Counted from the stretch's first letter, positions 34,622 to 44,191 are shown. The stretch: 64,000 nucleotides of DNA from Bacteroides sp. M10 (GCF_014334015.1 NZ_CP060488.1:558001-622000); one strand, 5' to 3'. Program-made: numbers and translations. Notes: generated by a model not told the origin, from the letters alone.

Positions 34622-36571
34622 ATGGAAACGTCCAGCAAAAAAAGAATTATCATTCTATCGGCTACCGGTATCTTGCTTACCAGCCTTATTTGTCTCTTTG
34701 CATTCCGCAATGTCATTTTATGCCATATCGTTGACAAACGAACTACACGTGCCGAACAAACATACGGTCTACAAATTCATTATCAGGAGTTACGAATGAA
34801 AGGCTGCAATGAAGTGGCTTTACAAGGACTTTCTATTGTTCCCAACCAACGGGATACCCTCCTGACATTACAATCCGTCAATGTAAAACTAAGTTTTTGG
34901 GAATTACTAAAAGGAGAAATCGAAGTACGGAATGTGCTTATGAATGGCCTGGCAATCAACTTCATCAAGCATGATAGCATAGCTAACTACGATTTCCTGT
35001 TCTTTAAACGGCAACAAGAAGCAGAACCCCAACCTGTCATAGAAAGTGACTATGCCAACCGTATTGACCGGATATTAAACCTCATTTACGGTTTCCTGCC
35101 TGAAAACGGCCAACTCAGTCAAATCAATATAACCGAACGTAAAGATAGTAATTTCGTTGCAGTCAACATTCCTTCTTTTATTATTGAGAACAATCATTTC
35201 CAATCAACCATTCAGATAAAAGAAGATACACTTCCTCAACAACTATGGGAAGCGACCGGCGAACTAAACAGAAGAGACTATACATTAAAAGCATCTCTCT
35301 TTGCCCCGGAAAAAAGAAAAATCTCACTACCTTATATAACCCGCCGTTTTGGAGCAGAAGTCACTTTCGACACCCTATCTTATAATATGACTAAAGATAA
35401 GCGTGCATCCAATCAACTGCTCCTCAAAGGAAAAGCGAGAGTGAACGGACTTGACGTATTTCATAAAGCCCTCTCTCCTGAAGTAATTCATCTTGATCGT
35501 GGACAACTCTGTTACGAGATGAACATAAGCGGGCACTCACTCGAACTGGATAGTACGACCATTGTTGATTTCAACAAACTCCAGTTTCATCCTTATTTGC
35601 GAGCCGAGAAAGAGAAAGGAAACTGGCATTTCACTGCTGCGGTCAACAAATCCTGGTTTCCGGCAGATGATCTGTTCAGCTCTCTCCCCAAAGGATTATT
35701 CAGCAATCTGGAAGGCATCAAGACAAGTGGCGAGTTGGCCTATCATTTTCTATTAGATATTGATTTTGCACAACTGGATAGTCTCAAACTGGAATCCGAA
35801 CTGAAAGAGAAAGATTTCCGCATCACAAGCTATGGAGCCACTTCACTCTCCAAAATGTCCGGAGAGTTCATTTATACAGCTTATGAGAACGGAATACCGG
35901 TACGGACTTTTCCTATTGGCCCTTCGTGCGCACACTTTACACCATTGGATAGCATTTCCCCCATCCTAAGAATGTCCGTTATGCAAAGTGAAGACGGAGC
36001 ATTCTTTTACCATCACGGTTTCCTGCCCGACGCCCTACGGGAAGCATTGATTTACGACCTACAAGTGAAACGTTTTGCTCGTGGAGGAAGCACGATCACC
36101 ATGCAACTCGTAAAGAATGTATTCCTGAACCGTAATAAGAACTTTGCACGTAAATTGGAAGAGGCATTGATTGTATGGCTAATAGAAAATGAAAGATTAA
36201 CTTCTAAAGAACGCATGTACGAAGTATATCTGAACATTGTTGAATGGGGACCGCTCGTTTATGGTATTCAGGAAGCTTCTGCTTATTATTTCAATAAACG
36301 CCCTTCACAACTGAACACGGAAGAAAGTATTTTCCTGGCTTCCATTATCCCGAAGCCCAAGCATTTCCGCAGCTCTTTTGCAGAAGGCGGACAGTTAAAG
36401 GAGAATATGGAAGGCTATTATAAGTTGATTGCCAAGCGGCTTGCACAGAAAGGAGTAATAAGTGAAATCGAGGCGGATAGTATCCGCCCCGATATCCAAG
36501 TTACGGGCGCTGCCCGGAATAGTCTAGCCGGTGAAAACCCGGAGTCTAGTTCTCCTTCCGCTGAGGAGTAA
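34622..36571 (+). CDS. GT51 peptidoglycan glycosyltransferase with AsmA-like N-terminal region
   Basis: 649 aa. An N-terminal anchor (residues 7-29) is followed by a long beta-rich region to about 430. It resembles AsmA-type periplasmic domains (VKLSFWELLKGEIEVRNVLM). The GT51 transglycosylase domain is at about 450-590: SEDGAFFYHHGF (E in motif 1), RGGSTITMQLVKN (motif 2), RKLEEALIVWLIENERLTSK (motif 3) and YLNIVEWGPLVYGIQEA. There is no transpeptidase domain, so it polymerises glycan strands from lipid II but cannot cross-link. The combination of GT51 with a large beta-rich N-terminal region is common in Bacteroidota but rarely studied. It is monocistronic and convergent with the DUF4476 operon. 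Confidence 0.88.
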   Translation: METSSKKRIIILSATGILLTSLICLFAFRNVILCHIVDKRTTRAEQTYGLQIHYQELRMKGCNEVALQGLSIVPNQRDTLLTLQSVNVKLSFWELLKGEIEVRNVLMNGLAINFIKHDSIANYDFLFFKRQQEAEPQPVIESDYANRIDRILNLIYGFLPENGQLSQINITERKDSNFVAVNIPSFIIENNHFQSTIQIKEDTLPQQLWEATGELNRRDYTLKASLFAPEKRKISLPYITRRFGAEVTFDTLSYNMTKDKRASNQLLLKGKARVNGLDVFHKALSPEVIHLDRGQLCYEMNISGHSLELDSTTIVDFNKLQFHPYLRAEKEKGNWHFTAAVNKSWFPADDLFSSLPKGLFSNLEGIKTSGELAYHFLLDIDFAQLDSLKLESELKEKDFRITSYGATSLSKMSGEFIYTAYENGIPVRTFPIGPSCAHFTPLDSISPILRMSVMQSEDGAFFYHHGFLPDALREALIYDLQVKRFARGGSTITMQLVKNVFLNRNKNFARKLEEALIVWLIENERLTSKERMYEVYLNIVEWGPLVYGIQEASAYYFNKRPSQLNTEESIFLASIIPKPKHFRSSFAEGGQLKENMEGYYKLIAKRLAQKGVISEIEADSIRPDIQVTGAARNSLAGENPESSSPSAEE

Positions 36572-36601
36572 TGAGATTGATATAAATAATAAAGGAATAG
36601 G

Positions 36602-37963
36602 TTATCTTCTTGAACTGCTGCTGTTTCTTTCAGAGGAACGGGAAGAACTTTGAGTGCTATTGCTTCTCGTACTTCCAGAAGAAGAGCGTCTTTCTGTTTG
36701 TCCACTAGAGACATTGCTCCGGGTAGAGCCGCCACTGCTTCGAGTAGAACTCGAGCTACCGCTACTCCGGTTAGAAGTGGTACTGCTGCTACGACTGGTA
36801 GTACTACCGCTACTGCGACCTGAATCACTGCGACTGGAGCTACTACGACTGGAACTACCGCGACTGGAACTGGAAGAGCTGTTATTTCTCTCGGAACTGT
36901 TATTTCTATTATAGGAACTACTATCGTTTCGTTTGCTTGAACTTTCTCTCGAACTGCTACTTGTTTTTCCACTTTCACGATTGGAGGAACTGGAACCAGT
37001 TGAACTTCCGCTTGTTGGTCTGCGATTAGAGCTTGAAGAACCGGAACCTGTTTCCGGACGACGACCAGAATTACGATCACTTTCTACTCTATTCGTATTC
37101 CCATTTTTATCAGGAGCAACATTGTTACCAGGTCTTCCACTTCCGGACGGTGTAGATGGTCTGACAGAAGTCGAAGGCCGATCTCCTCCAGATTCCGGAC
37201 GGGGACGTGTTGACGTACCAGGTCTTGTTGTCGTTCCGGGACGAGTAGAAGTATCAGGACGAGTAGAGGTAGTTGGGCGAGACGTACCAGGACGCGTTGT
37301 CGATGAACCCGGACGGGAAGAATTACCCGGACGTGTCGGTGCATTATGCGGACGAGTGGAAGTATTCGGACGGAACCGGACAGAACCGAAATCCGAACGA
37401 CGATAAGAGTGGAATACTCGCTGATCTCTCACCCGATGCGGTGCAGAATAATGGTTGAAATTAGTATATCTGCCCCGATAATAACTCACATGGTGAAAGT
37501 GTGGACGATAATGTGCTCCACAATAAGTACGGTAATGGTAAGGCACACCAAAATAAAACAAACTACGATTCGGGTAATTAACATAAACCCTGAAACTCCA
37601 TTTCCCTCCGGTTACATAGATCGGCCGATAGAAATACTCGGCACCGAGGAACCGGTGATACTGTGCATCACTCAATACCCAGCGAAGATCGTCGTTACGG
37701 ATATCCAACGCTTCATAATAATCATCCAATGCCCATTCGTAACCACGTGCTACGTAATCCATGATATTACGGACAGAATAAATAAAGTCGTAATTAATTT
37801 CATACGCATCATTATATTGCTGTGTACTCAAACTCAATTCATATGCCATCTTATCGGTAAGAAAACGCGTCTCCTTACGTACCTTGCTAGTGCTCATTCC
37901 AGCCATTACGGTCATATTGGCAGTCAGACCGACAGCAAAGAGTAAAAACAGTATTCGTTTCAT
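36602..37963 (-). CDS. Exported protein with aromatic N-domain and long Ser/Arg/Thr/Pro-rich tail
   Basis: 453 aa. Signal peptide MKRILFLLFAVGLTANMTVM with AGM. Residues 25-190 form a folded region rich in Tyr, Phe, Arg and His (YYRGRYTNFNHYSAPHRV). After about 195 the protein is low complexity: repeated T-R-P-G/D units (RPGTSRPTTSTRPDTSTRPG) to about 260, then long Ser/Arg/Gly/Asn runs to the end (SSSRGSSSRSSSSRSDSGRS). The tail is probably disordered and strongly positive and could bind nucleic acid, LPS or acidic glycans. Because of the codon pattern, other frames here are also open, but only this one has a signal and a coherent N-domain. Third gene of the DUF4476 operon, 14 bp from its neighbour. 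Confidence 0.75.
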   Translation of the reverse strand: MKRILFLLFAVGLTANMTVMAGMSTSKVRKETRFLTDKMAYELSLSTQQYNDAYEINYDFIYSVRNIMDYVARGYEWALDDYYEALDIRNDDLRWVLSDAQYHRFLGAEYFYRPIYVTGGKWSFRVYVNYPNRSLFYFGVPYHYRTYCGAHYRPHFHHVSYYRGRYTNFNHYSAPHRVRDQRVFHSYRRSDFGSVRFRPNTSTRPHNAPTRPGNSSRPGSSTTRPGTSRPTTSTRPDTSTRPGTTTRPGTSTRPRPESGGDRPSTSVRPSTPSGSGRPGNNVAPDKNGNTNRVESDRNSGRRPETGSGSSSSNRRPTSGSSTGSSSSNRESGKTSSSSRESSSKRNDSSSYNRNNSSERNNSSSSSSRGSSSRSSSSRSDSGRSSGSTTSRSSSTTSNRSSGSSSSTRSSGGSTRSNVSSGQTERRSSSGSTRSNSTQSSSRSSERNSSSSRR

Positions 37964-37977
37964 AATTCAATCTCCTA

Positions 37978-38661
37978 TCATTTATTATTCTGATGATATT
38001 CCTCAATAAACTTACGCATCTCATCTTTATATGCATTAGAAAATAAAATATCGATCACCTTATTAAAATTCCTCTTATCCCTTACATAAGGATACAGCTT
38101 CTTCATCATCTCCACCTGGTCAGGAGTATACGAAATCTCCTTCACTATTTTCACACATTGATTTGAAGTGACATCATACGTTCTCAACATCCGATCGACA
38201 AGCTTCTTCTGGTCTTCATTCATAACCGTTATTTTGAGCTTATTGATAAATTCATCAAACTCCGGATCAGTCATCAAACGAGCTTCTTCCACCTGTTCAT
38301 GATTAGGAAAGACTTCAACGGTAGTGTTCACTGCAGGCGGTACTACAACGGAATGCATCGGTGCAGGTCTGCCATAACCTTTGAACGTATCCATACTAAC
38401 CACCTCTCTATTTACAAACTGAACGATTATCGTCACAGGTTCCGAAGTAAGTACAGGCGTACCGTTATCACGATGGAATTCCCATTCTTCCATATCACCG
38501 TCAAAACGCCGGAAATCAGGTTTTCCTAAAACGGACTCTACCTGCGATTGAGTCATTCCCTGATATATACCCATCATCTGTTTGGTAGATACATAGCTGG
38601 TAAAACAGCCACTGACCAATATTCCCAACGCCAAACACAGCATCATATGTATCTTTTTCAT
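37978..38661 (-). CDS. DUF4476-type lipoprotein with SmpA/BamE-like segment
   Basis: 227 aa from the ATG at 38661, which starts the signal MKKIHMMLCLALGILVSGC (Cys19). The longer ORF start at 38691 lacks a signal and overlaps the upstream gene. After the Cys comes a BamE/SmpA-like piece (GIYQGMTQSQVESVLGKPDF, WEFHRDNGTPV). The C-terminal half is helical and matches the DUF4476 repeat seen in the next gene: MTDPEFDEFINKLKIT, TSNQCVKIVKEISYTPDQVE, MKKLYPYVRDKRNFNKVIDI. Function unknown. It sits in the middle of a three-gene envelope operon. Confidence 0.8.
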   Translation of the reverse strand: MKKIHMMLCLALGILVSGCFTSYVSTKQMMGIYQGMTQSQVESVLGKPDFRRFDGDMEEWEFHRDNGTPVLTSEPVTIIVQFVNREVVSMDTFKGYGRPAPMHSVVVPPAVNTTVEVFPNHEQVEEARLMTDPEFDEFINKLKITVMNEDQKKLVDRMLRTYDVTSNQCVKIVKEISYTPDQVEMMKKLYPYVRDKRNFNKVIDILFSNAYKDEMRKFIEEYHQNNK

Positions 38662-38687
38662 AACCGTATCGTTTTTAGTTAATAGTA

Positions 38688-39359
38688 TCAACGTTTACCG
38701 TACCCTATCATAAAATCCTTCATCTTTTCCTTGCTGGAGCTAAATGTCAGGGTATTAATCACCGTAAAGAAAGCTTCCTTATCTACAATCCGGGGATACA
38801 TGATCTTCATAATCTCCATCCGGTCATCATCGAATGTATATAGTTTGGTCAGTTGGAGACATTGGGCAGATGTGAAATCAGAACCAGCCAATGCAGCATT
38901 GAGCAACTTCATACGGTCATCTTTAAAAGGCTCATTCTTCATCTCTTTATAAAACGTTTGGAAGAGCTGATCGTTCATCACCCTGTTGTAACCATATCCC
39001 GGACGATGTTCTCCCTGTTCGGGACGGCCGGGTCTTTCCGGGCGTATGTTATCACGTCCGTCTACCCATATTTCTTTCACTCCTCTCCCATCAAAATAAA
39101 CGAAATCTTTATATAATTTTTCTCCTTTCCATACTCGCTCTCCCGCACGGGTAAAGCGGGTGGCAAACACTTCAACAGTATAATGTCCGGGATTTAAATT
39201 GGCTATAAAGCAGGTAGTAGTGGGTAAACATATCTGGTTCCCTCCCAGGTAAACAAGAATCGGAGTATTCCCGCCATCGATACGGATTCCGTTAACAGAC
39301 TGCGCTTGTAAAGAGAGGGCAGCGAACAGGATGCAGAAACTTATTATAATCTTACGCAT
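38688..39359 (-). CDS. DUF4476-domain secreted protein
   Basis: 223 aa with signal peptide MRKIIISFCILFAALSLQAQ. Residues 25-95 are a beta-sandwich-like region (LNPGHYTVEVFATRFTRAGE). A Pro/Arg/Gly linker (RPERPGRPEQGEHRPGYGY) follows, and the C-terminal 90 residues form the DUF4476 helical repeat: MNDQLFQTFYKEMKNEPFKD, SAQCLQLTKLYTFDDDRMEI, MYPRIVDKEAFFTVINTLTF. First gene of the operon running to 36602, with 26 bp to the next start. Function unknown. Confidence 0.82.
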   Translation of the reverse strand: MRKIIISFCILFAALSLQAQSVNGIRIDGGNTPILVYLGGNQICLPTTTCFIANLNPGHYTVEVFATRFTRAGERVWKGEKLYKDFVYFDGRGVKEIWVDGRDNIRPERPGRPEQGEHRPGYGYNRVMNDQLFQTFYKEMKNEPFKDDRMKLLNAALAGSDFTSAQCLQLTKLYTFDDDRMEIMKIMYPRIVDKEAFFTVINTLTFSSSKEKMKDFMIGYGKR

Positions 39360-39404
39360 AGCTTATCTAGTTTTTATTATTTATATCTTTAATCTGATAG
39401 CACA

Positions 39405-39434
39405 AAAATAGGGTGAGGAAACTCCCCACCCCAA
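39405..39434 (-). terminator. Terminator of the CvfB-like gene
   Basis: On the minus strand a GGGTGGGG / CCTCACCC hairpin (one mismatch, over 39411-39431) is followed by TATTTTTG. It lies 40 bp after the stop codon at 39475. Confidence 0.6.
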
Positions 39435-39474
39435 TGATTCTCTCTATTCGTATGTAGGGAAATCCCTATTCTGT

Positions 39475-40314
39475 TTAGGAATCCGCCAAAGCAATGCCAT
39501 CCTCATGCAAGGTAATCAGACGTTTCTTATACAAGTCGCCCACTCCTTTCTTAAAGGTTTTCTTGCTAACACCAAACGTGTCATAAATATCTTCCGCAGG
39601 GCTTTTATCATTCAAGTAGATTCGTCCTCCATGCGCTTTGATATAGTCGAGCAGCGTTTTCGAAAAATCGTCAATCTTTTCAAAACCGGGTTTCTGAAGA
39701 ATCAGGTCTACCTTACCATCTTCACGCACCTGTTTCACAAAAGCTTTCATCTCCATTCCTGTTTCCAACGGACAGAATATTTCATTTTCATACAGCAAAC
39801 CGCTATACTTATTATCTATAATCGCTTTAAAGCCCAAATCCGTCTTCTGCCAGATAAGGATATTCACTTCTGCTTCCGGAGTATATTCCGGCTTTTCTTT
39901 CGACAGATAACGTTCCACCTTTGCTGAAGCCACAATACGATAACTCTCTTCATCCAAATGCGCATGAACCACATATTTCCGTCCAACCTGCATTTTCATC
40001 TTCTGCTCGCTGAACGGAACGAACAGGTCTTTCATCAATCCCCAGTTCAGGAAAGCTCCATATTGATTCACCCAGGAGACTTCCAGACAAGCAAACTGAC
40101 CTACCTGCACCAACGGAGTCAGCGTCGTAGCAATCAGTCTTTCATCCATATCCAGATAAAGAAACACGTTCAAAAAATCTCCTATCTTACAGTCCTCGGG
40201 CACATAGCGGGTAGGCAACAAAATCTCACCTTCTTCCTCACCATCGAGATATACGCCGAAATCTACTTCTTTCACGACTTCAAGCTGATTGAACTTTCCT
40301 AATTCGATGCTCAT
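39475..40314 (-). CDS. CvfB-like S1-domain RNA-binding protein
   Basis: 279 aa, the CvfB/YitL size and layout: S1-like domains followed by a winged helix. Landmarks: MSIELGKFNQLEVVKEVDFG, GVYLDGEEEGEILLPTRYVP, CLEVSWVNQYGAFLNWGLMK, DLFVPFSEQKMKMQVGRKYV, and a C-terminal winged helix from LLDYIKAHGGRIYLNDKSPA to TFGVSKKTFKKGVGDLYKKR. CvfB in Gram-positives binds RNA and affects virulence gene expression. The Bacteroides role is not established. Automated pipelines often mislabel it as GntR. Monocistronic. Confidence 0.88.
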   Translation of the reverse strand: MSIELGKFNQLEVVKEVDFGVYLDGEEEGEILLPTRYVPEDCKIGDFLNVFLYLDMDERLIATTLTPLVQVGQFACLEVSWVNQYGAFLNWGLMKDLFVPFSEQKMKMQVGRKYVVHAHLDEESYRIVASAKVERYLSKEKPEYTPEAEVNILIWQKTDLGFKAIIDNKYSGLLYENEIFCPLETGMEMKAFVKQVREDGKVDLILQKPGFEKIDDFSKTLLDYIKAHGGRIYLNDKSPAEDIYDTFGVSKKTFKKGVGDLYKKRLITLHEDGIALADS

Positions 40315-40499
40315 ATTCTTATCTATTTATTGTAATAAAACACAAAGATAATCTATTTTGAATAGATCCTTCAAACAGTCAGCCATAACTTTTCGTTATC
40401 GGGCAAAACTATTTGCAATGAACAATCTGCTTTCTAATATGTTAACTTTGTAGCGACAAAAAGAAAAAGTAAATTATTCACCTTTAAACATATAAACTT

Positions 40500-41501
40500 A
40501 TGGAATTTCTAACCAACGAGAAACTTACGATTGTAGGAGCTGCCGGAATGATCGGCTCCAATATGGCACAAACAGCCATGATGATGAGACTCACTCCGAA
40601 TATTTGCCTGTATGATCCATTTGCCCCGGCTCTGGAAGGAGTAGCTGAAGAATTGTATCACTGCGGTTTTGAAGGTGTCAACCTTACATTTACTTCCGAT
40701 ATCAAAGAAGCACTGACAGGAGCTTCTTACATTGTCTCTTCCGGTGGAGCTGCCCGTAAAGCAGGTATGACCCGTGAAGATTTGCTGAAGGGAAATGCAG
40801 AAATTGCCGCTCAATTCGGTAAAGATGTTCATCAATATTGTCCGAACGTAAAACACATCGTTGTGATCTTTAATCCTGCAGACATCACCGGATTGATTAC
40901 TTTGTTGTATTCAGGTTTGAAACCCTCTCAAGTTTCTACACTGGCTGCCCTGGACAGCACCCGTCTGCAAAACGAACTGGTGAAATTCTTCCATATCCCG
41001 GCTTCCGACATTCAGAATTGCCGTACGTATGGTGGTCATGGTGAACAAATGGCTGTATTCGCATCTACAACCAAAATAAAAGGAGAACCTTTGACCGATT
41101 TCATCGGCACTACCCGCCTTCCATTGGCAGATTGGGAAGCACTGAAAGTACGTGTCATCCAGGGTGGTAAGCATATTATCGACCTGCGCGGTCGTTCTTC
41201 TTTCCAAAGCCCGGCTTATCTTTCTATCGAAATGATTGCCGCTGCTATGGGTGGACAACCTTTCCGCTGGCCTGCCGGAACGTATGTTTCTAACGGCAAG
41301 TTCGACCATATCATGATGGCGATGGAAACTTCAATAACTAAAGACGGCGTCACTTATAAAGAAGTAGCCGGAACTCCTGCCGAACAGGAAGAATTGGAAA
41401 AGAGCTACGAGCATTTATGCAAACTTCGTGATGAAGTGATTGAAATGGGGATCATCCCAGCCATTAAAGACTGGCACGCATTGAACCCCAATATTGACTA
41501 A
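40500..41501 (+). CDS. mdh: Malate dehydrogenase
   Basis: 333 aa. It interconverts malate and oxaloacetate with NAD(H). In anaerobic Bacteroides it works in the reductive branch toward fumarate and succinate. The NAD motif is VGAAGMIGSNMAQT, and a D follows the second strand (LYDPFAPALEG). The active-site region has TLAALDSTRLQNELV (D-x-x-R), and the histidine is in TYGGHGEQMAVF. It is of the LDH/MDH superfamily, Bacteroidota type. A -7 box TAACTTTG lies at 40443-40450. Monocistronic, ending at a strong terminator. Confidence 0.95.
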   Translation: MEFLTNEKLTIVGAAGMIGSNMAQTAMMMRLTPNICLYDPFAPALEGVAEELYHCGFEGVNLTFTSDIKEALTGASYIVSSGGAARKAGMTREDLLKGNAEIAAQFGKDVHQYCPNVKHIVVIFNPADITGLITLLYSGLKPSQVSTLAALDSTRLQNELVKFFHIPASDIQNCRTYGGHGEQMAVFASTTKIKGEPLTDFIGTTRLPLADWEALKVRVIQGGKHIIDLRGRSSFQSPAYLSIEMIAAAMGGQPFRWPAGTYVSNGKFDHIMMAMETSITKDGVTYKEVAGTPAEQEELEKSYEHLCKLRDEVIEMGIIPAIKDWHALNPNID

Positions 41502-41520
41502 TCAAACAACAATATTAGCG

Positions 41521-41561
41521 AAAAGCCGAAAAAGAGATGTATTTTCTCTTTTTCGGCTTTT
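41521..41561 (+). terminator. mdh terminator
   Basis: aaaagccgaaaaagaga (41521-41537) pairs with tctctttttcggctttt (41545-41561). The stem has 17 pairs and its 3' arm supplies the U-rich tract. It may also slow transcripts arriving from the opposite side. Confidence 0.85.
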
Positions 41562-41792
41562 ATTCCAATTACTCACATATCACATATACCCCATACTTAG
41601 TCCATAAATCTTTCAAGACTCCAATTCAAATGACCATGCAAAGTTGGGGATAATTCATCAATTAAAAAACAGATAAAACGGGGAAAGTACCTAAACTGAA
41701 GTTACAGGTACTCAAAATGCGAAATATAGTGATTATCCTATCCAAATTAATGAATAGAATAAAACTGCGTATCGAAGTTTATAGAATATCTG

Positions 41793-42215
41793 TTATTTTT
41801 GAGAAGTACATTCGGAACAAATTCCTTTGAGAACATAATTAATGCTATGCAAAGTAAATCCTTTAGGCAAATCAATCACCGGGATATGTGTACCTTCCAG
41901 GCAGAAGGTGCGATGACATTTCTCACAATAAAAATGCGAATGTAAATCCTGCACCACACAATTGCAAGAATTGTCGCAAACAGCATACTTCAAAGAGCCG
42001 CTTCCATCATCTATGCTATGTATAAGATGATGAGACAAGAAAAGAGCGATTGTTCGGGATATAGTCGATTTATCGACTGTATCGAGCAGTGTTTCCAAAT
42101 CAAGCAATGACACCGCACGCTCTGCCTGCATCATCGCTTTTATCACCAGAAGTCTTATGGCAGTTGGCTTGATACCTCTTCTGTCCAACTTATCCAAATA
42201 AATATCTTCTTCCAT
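41793..42215 (-). CDS. Fur-family metal regulator
   Basis: 140 aa. It has an N-terminal winged helix (GIKPTAIRLLVIKAMMQAER, VDKSTISRTIALFLSHHLIH) and a C-terminal metal-binding dimer domain with H-x-H (DLHSHFYCEKC), the structural cysteine pairs C-E-K-C and C-S-E-C, and an extra cysteine cluster (CDNSCNC). It sits 7 bp after the metal ATPase gene on the same strand, so they are co-transcribed. This suggests Zur- or metal-responsive control of that exporter, perhaps through the dyad at 44212-44226. A single-gene metal specificity cannot be assigned from sequence. Confidence 0.87.
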   Translation of the reverse strand: MEEDIYLDKLDRRGIKPTAIRLLVIKAMMQAERAVSLLDLETLLDTVDKSTISRTIALFLSHHLIHSIDDGSGSLKYAVCDNSCNCVVQDLHSHFYCEKCHRTFCLEGTHIPVIDLPKGFTLHSINYVLKGICSECTSQK

Positions 42216-42222
42216 CTTTCTC

Positions 42223-44181
42223 CTATTTTATCATTTTCTGTATTCTGACAGCATTCATAATGGCAAGTAGCGCAACACCCACATCTGCAAAGACAGCTTC
42301 CCAAAGAGTAGCAATTCCACCGGCTCCCAGAATCAATACAAGTAATTTCACTCCAAATGCCAGTGATACGTTCTGCCAGATGATTCTTCGTGTCAGTTTT
42401 CCTACCTTTATAGCTTCGGCTACCTTTGACGGTTGGTCTGTCTGTATCACGACATCGGCTGTTTCAATAGCCGCATCACTACCCAGTCCACCCATAGCAA
42501 TGCCAACATGACTTAGAGCGAGCACCGGCGCATCATTCATTCCATCACCGACAAATGCAATCCGGTTTGCCTCATCCTGCCGCAACTCTTCCAGATGATT
42601 CACTTTTCCTTCCGGCAACAGGTCACCATAAGCTTTCGATATACCGAGCTTTTCTGCAAAGTTAGTAACAATACTCTGTTTATCACCGGATAGTATCTGG
42701 ATGTTTTCAATATTTAAAGCTTTTAAATTGTCAATAGCTACCTTTGCGTCCTCTTTCAAGGCATCAGCCAGCAGCAGATAACCTGCATAACGGTTTCCAA
42801 CAGCACAGACTACGATGGTATCCGTTATTTCCAACAGTTCTTCCGGATAGGATATATCAAACTTAGACAGTAACCGGCAATTACCGACCAGAACCGTAGT
42901 CCCGTCTATCGTTGCTTCCAAACCATAGCCGGCAAATTCTTTTGTACCGGTAACAGCTACACGTTCAATATTTTGTTCTTTCGCATAATTCACAACAGCC
43001 TTGGCAATCGGATGAGTACTATCACTTTCTACCGAAGCAACCAGTTTCACTAATTCTTCTTCCGAAACCTCACCTGCACTTTTACAGGCCTGTACCTCAA
43101 AGGTTCCTTTTGTCAGGGTTCCTGTTTTATCGAATACCACTGTATTGATCTTAGTGATAGCATCCAGATAATTACCACCCTTGAATAAAATTCCCAACCG
43201 GGATGCCGCTCCAATTCCCCCAAAGTAGCCTAACGGAATACTAACCACCAATGCACAAGGACACGAAATCACCAGAAAGACCAAAGCCCTGTATAGCCAA
43301 TCATTAAATGCAAATACAAATGGAGGATTAATAAGTGAATAGACAAACGGACACAAAACAATTAATACTGCAAGCGCTATAACTATAGGTGTATAAATGC
43401 GCGCAAACTTACGAATAAACAATTCAGCCGGAGCCTTACGTTCGGAAGCATTCTGAACAAGTTCCAATATTCGGGCAAGTGCGCTCTTATCAAAAGGTCT
43501 CGTTACCTCGAGCCGGATAACCTTATCGGTTACAATCATTCCGGCAAGTACTTCTTCACCTTTCCGAATATTACGAGGAACGCTTTCCCCCGTTAATGCG
43601 GCTGTATTGAAGGCAGCCACTTCATTCTGCATGGTTCCATCCAATGGTACCCGTTCGCCTGCCTTTATTTCTATGATTTCACCGACTTTTATCTTTTTAG
43701 GGCTTTCAATAACAAGATTGCCTTCCCGGAGCACTAATGCTTTTTCGGGTCTTACATCCAATAAGGCTCCGATATTACGTTTGGCTTTATCTACCGCTTT
43801 ATCCTGAAACAGTTCTCCTACTGTATAGAATAACATCACGGCTACTCCTTCCGGATATTCACCAATATAAAAAGCTCCCAAAGTAGCTATAATCATTAGA
43901 GTGAACTCACTGAAATAGTCTTTTTCCCTGATACTTTCCCAGGCTTCTTTCATCACTGGAATTCCTACCGGAAGATAGGCCACGATATACCATATCAAAG
44001 CAACAGATCCTTCACGGAAGAATGCTAAATCGAGAGCATTCATAATTATTCCACCTGCCAGAAGCAGGAGAGAAAATATCACTTTCCCATATTCATGGAA
44101 TACCGAAACCTTTGCATCAACCTTTTTTTCTGCTGCGCATGAATGAGCGCCACAACTACAATGTCCCATAACATTCATCAT
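42223..44181 (-). CDS. Heavy-metal P1B-type ATPase exporter
   Basis: 652 aa. It pumps a divalent soft metal (Zn, Cd or Pb by similarity) out of the cytoplasm. It has the intramembrane CPC motif in VISCPCALVVSIPLG, phosphorylation site DKTGTLTKG, TGES loop (AALTGESVPRNI), the HP-locus VESDSTHPIAKAVV and the hinge GDGMNDAPVLALSHVGIAMG. There is no HMA domain. A short Cys/His-rich N-terminus (GHCSCGAHSCAAEKK) may serve as metal sensor or donor. An ATG four codons in (44169) could be the true start, because the promoter places the transcript start only a few nucleotides before 44181. Confidence 0.94.
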   Translation of the reverse strand: MMNVMGHCSCGAHSCAAEKKVDAKVSVFHEYGKVIFSLLLLAGGIIMNALDLAFFREGSVALIWYIVAYLPVGIPVMKEAWESIREKDYFSEFTLMIIATLGAFYIGEYPEGVAVMLFYTVGELFQDKAVDKAKRNIGALLDVRPEKALVLREGNLVIESPKKIKVGEIIEIKAGERVPLDGTMQNEVAAFNTAALTGESVPRNIRKGEEVLAGMIVTDKVIRLEVTRPFDKSALARILELVQNASERKAPAELFIRKFARIYTPIVIALAVLIVLCPFVYSLINPPFVFAFNDWLYRALVFLVISCPCALVVSIPLGYFGGIGAASRLGILFKGGNYLDAITKINTVVFDKTGTLTKGTFEVQACKSAGEVSEEELVKLVASVESDSTHPIAKAVVNYAKEQNIERVAVTGTKEFAGYGLEATIDGTTVLVGNCRLLSKFDISYPEELLEITDTIVVCAVGNRYAGYLLLADALKEDAKVAIDNLKALNIENIQILSGDKQSIVTNFAEKLGISKAYGDLLPEGKVNHLEELRQDEANRIAFVGDGMNDAPVLALSHVGIAMGGLGSDAAIETADVVIQTDQPSKVAEAIKVGKLTRRIIWQNVSLAFGVKLLVLILGAGGIATLWEAVFADVGVALLAIMNAVRIQKMIK

Positions 44182-44191
44182 TTAGTTGATG

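Noticed and set aside
36418..37080. 220-aa minus-strand ORF rich in Val/Pro
   Set aside because: It is in the +1 frame of the Ser/Arg-rich tail and is open only because of repeat codon composition. It has no signal or domain.
36933..37406. 157-aa plus-strand ORF rich in Leu/Glu/Arg
   Set aside because: Antisense to the same low-complexity region. Repeats keep all frames open.
41687..41711. gtacct...aggtac inverted repeat between mdh and the Fur-family gene
   Set aside because: Short arms, no promoter match and no second copy. Not enough to call an operator.
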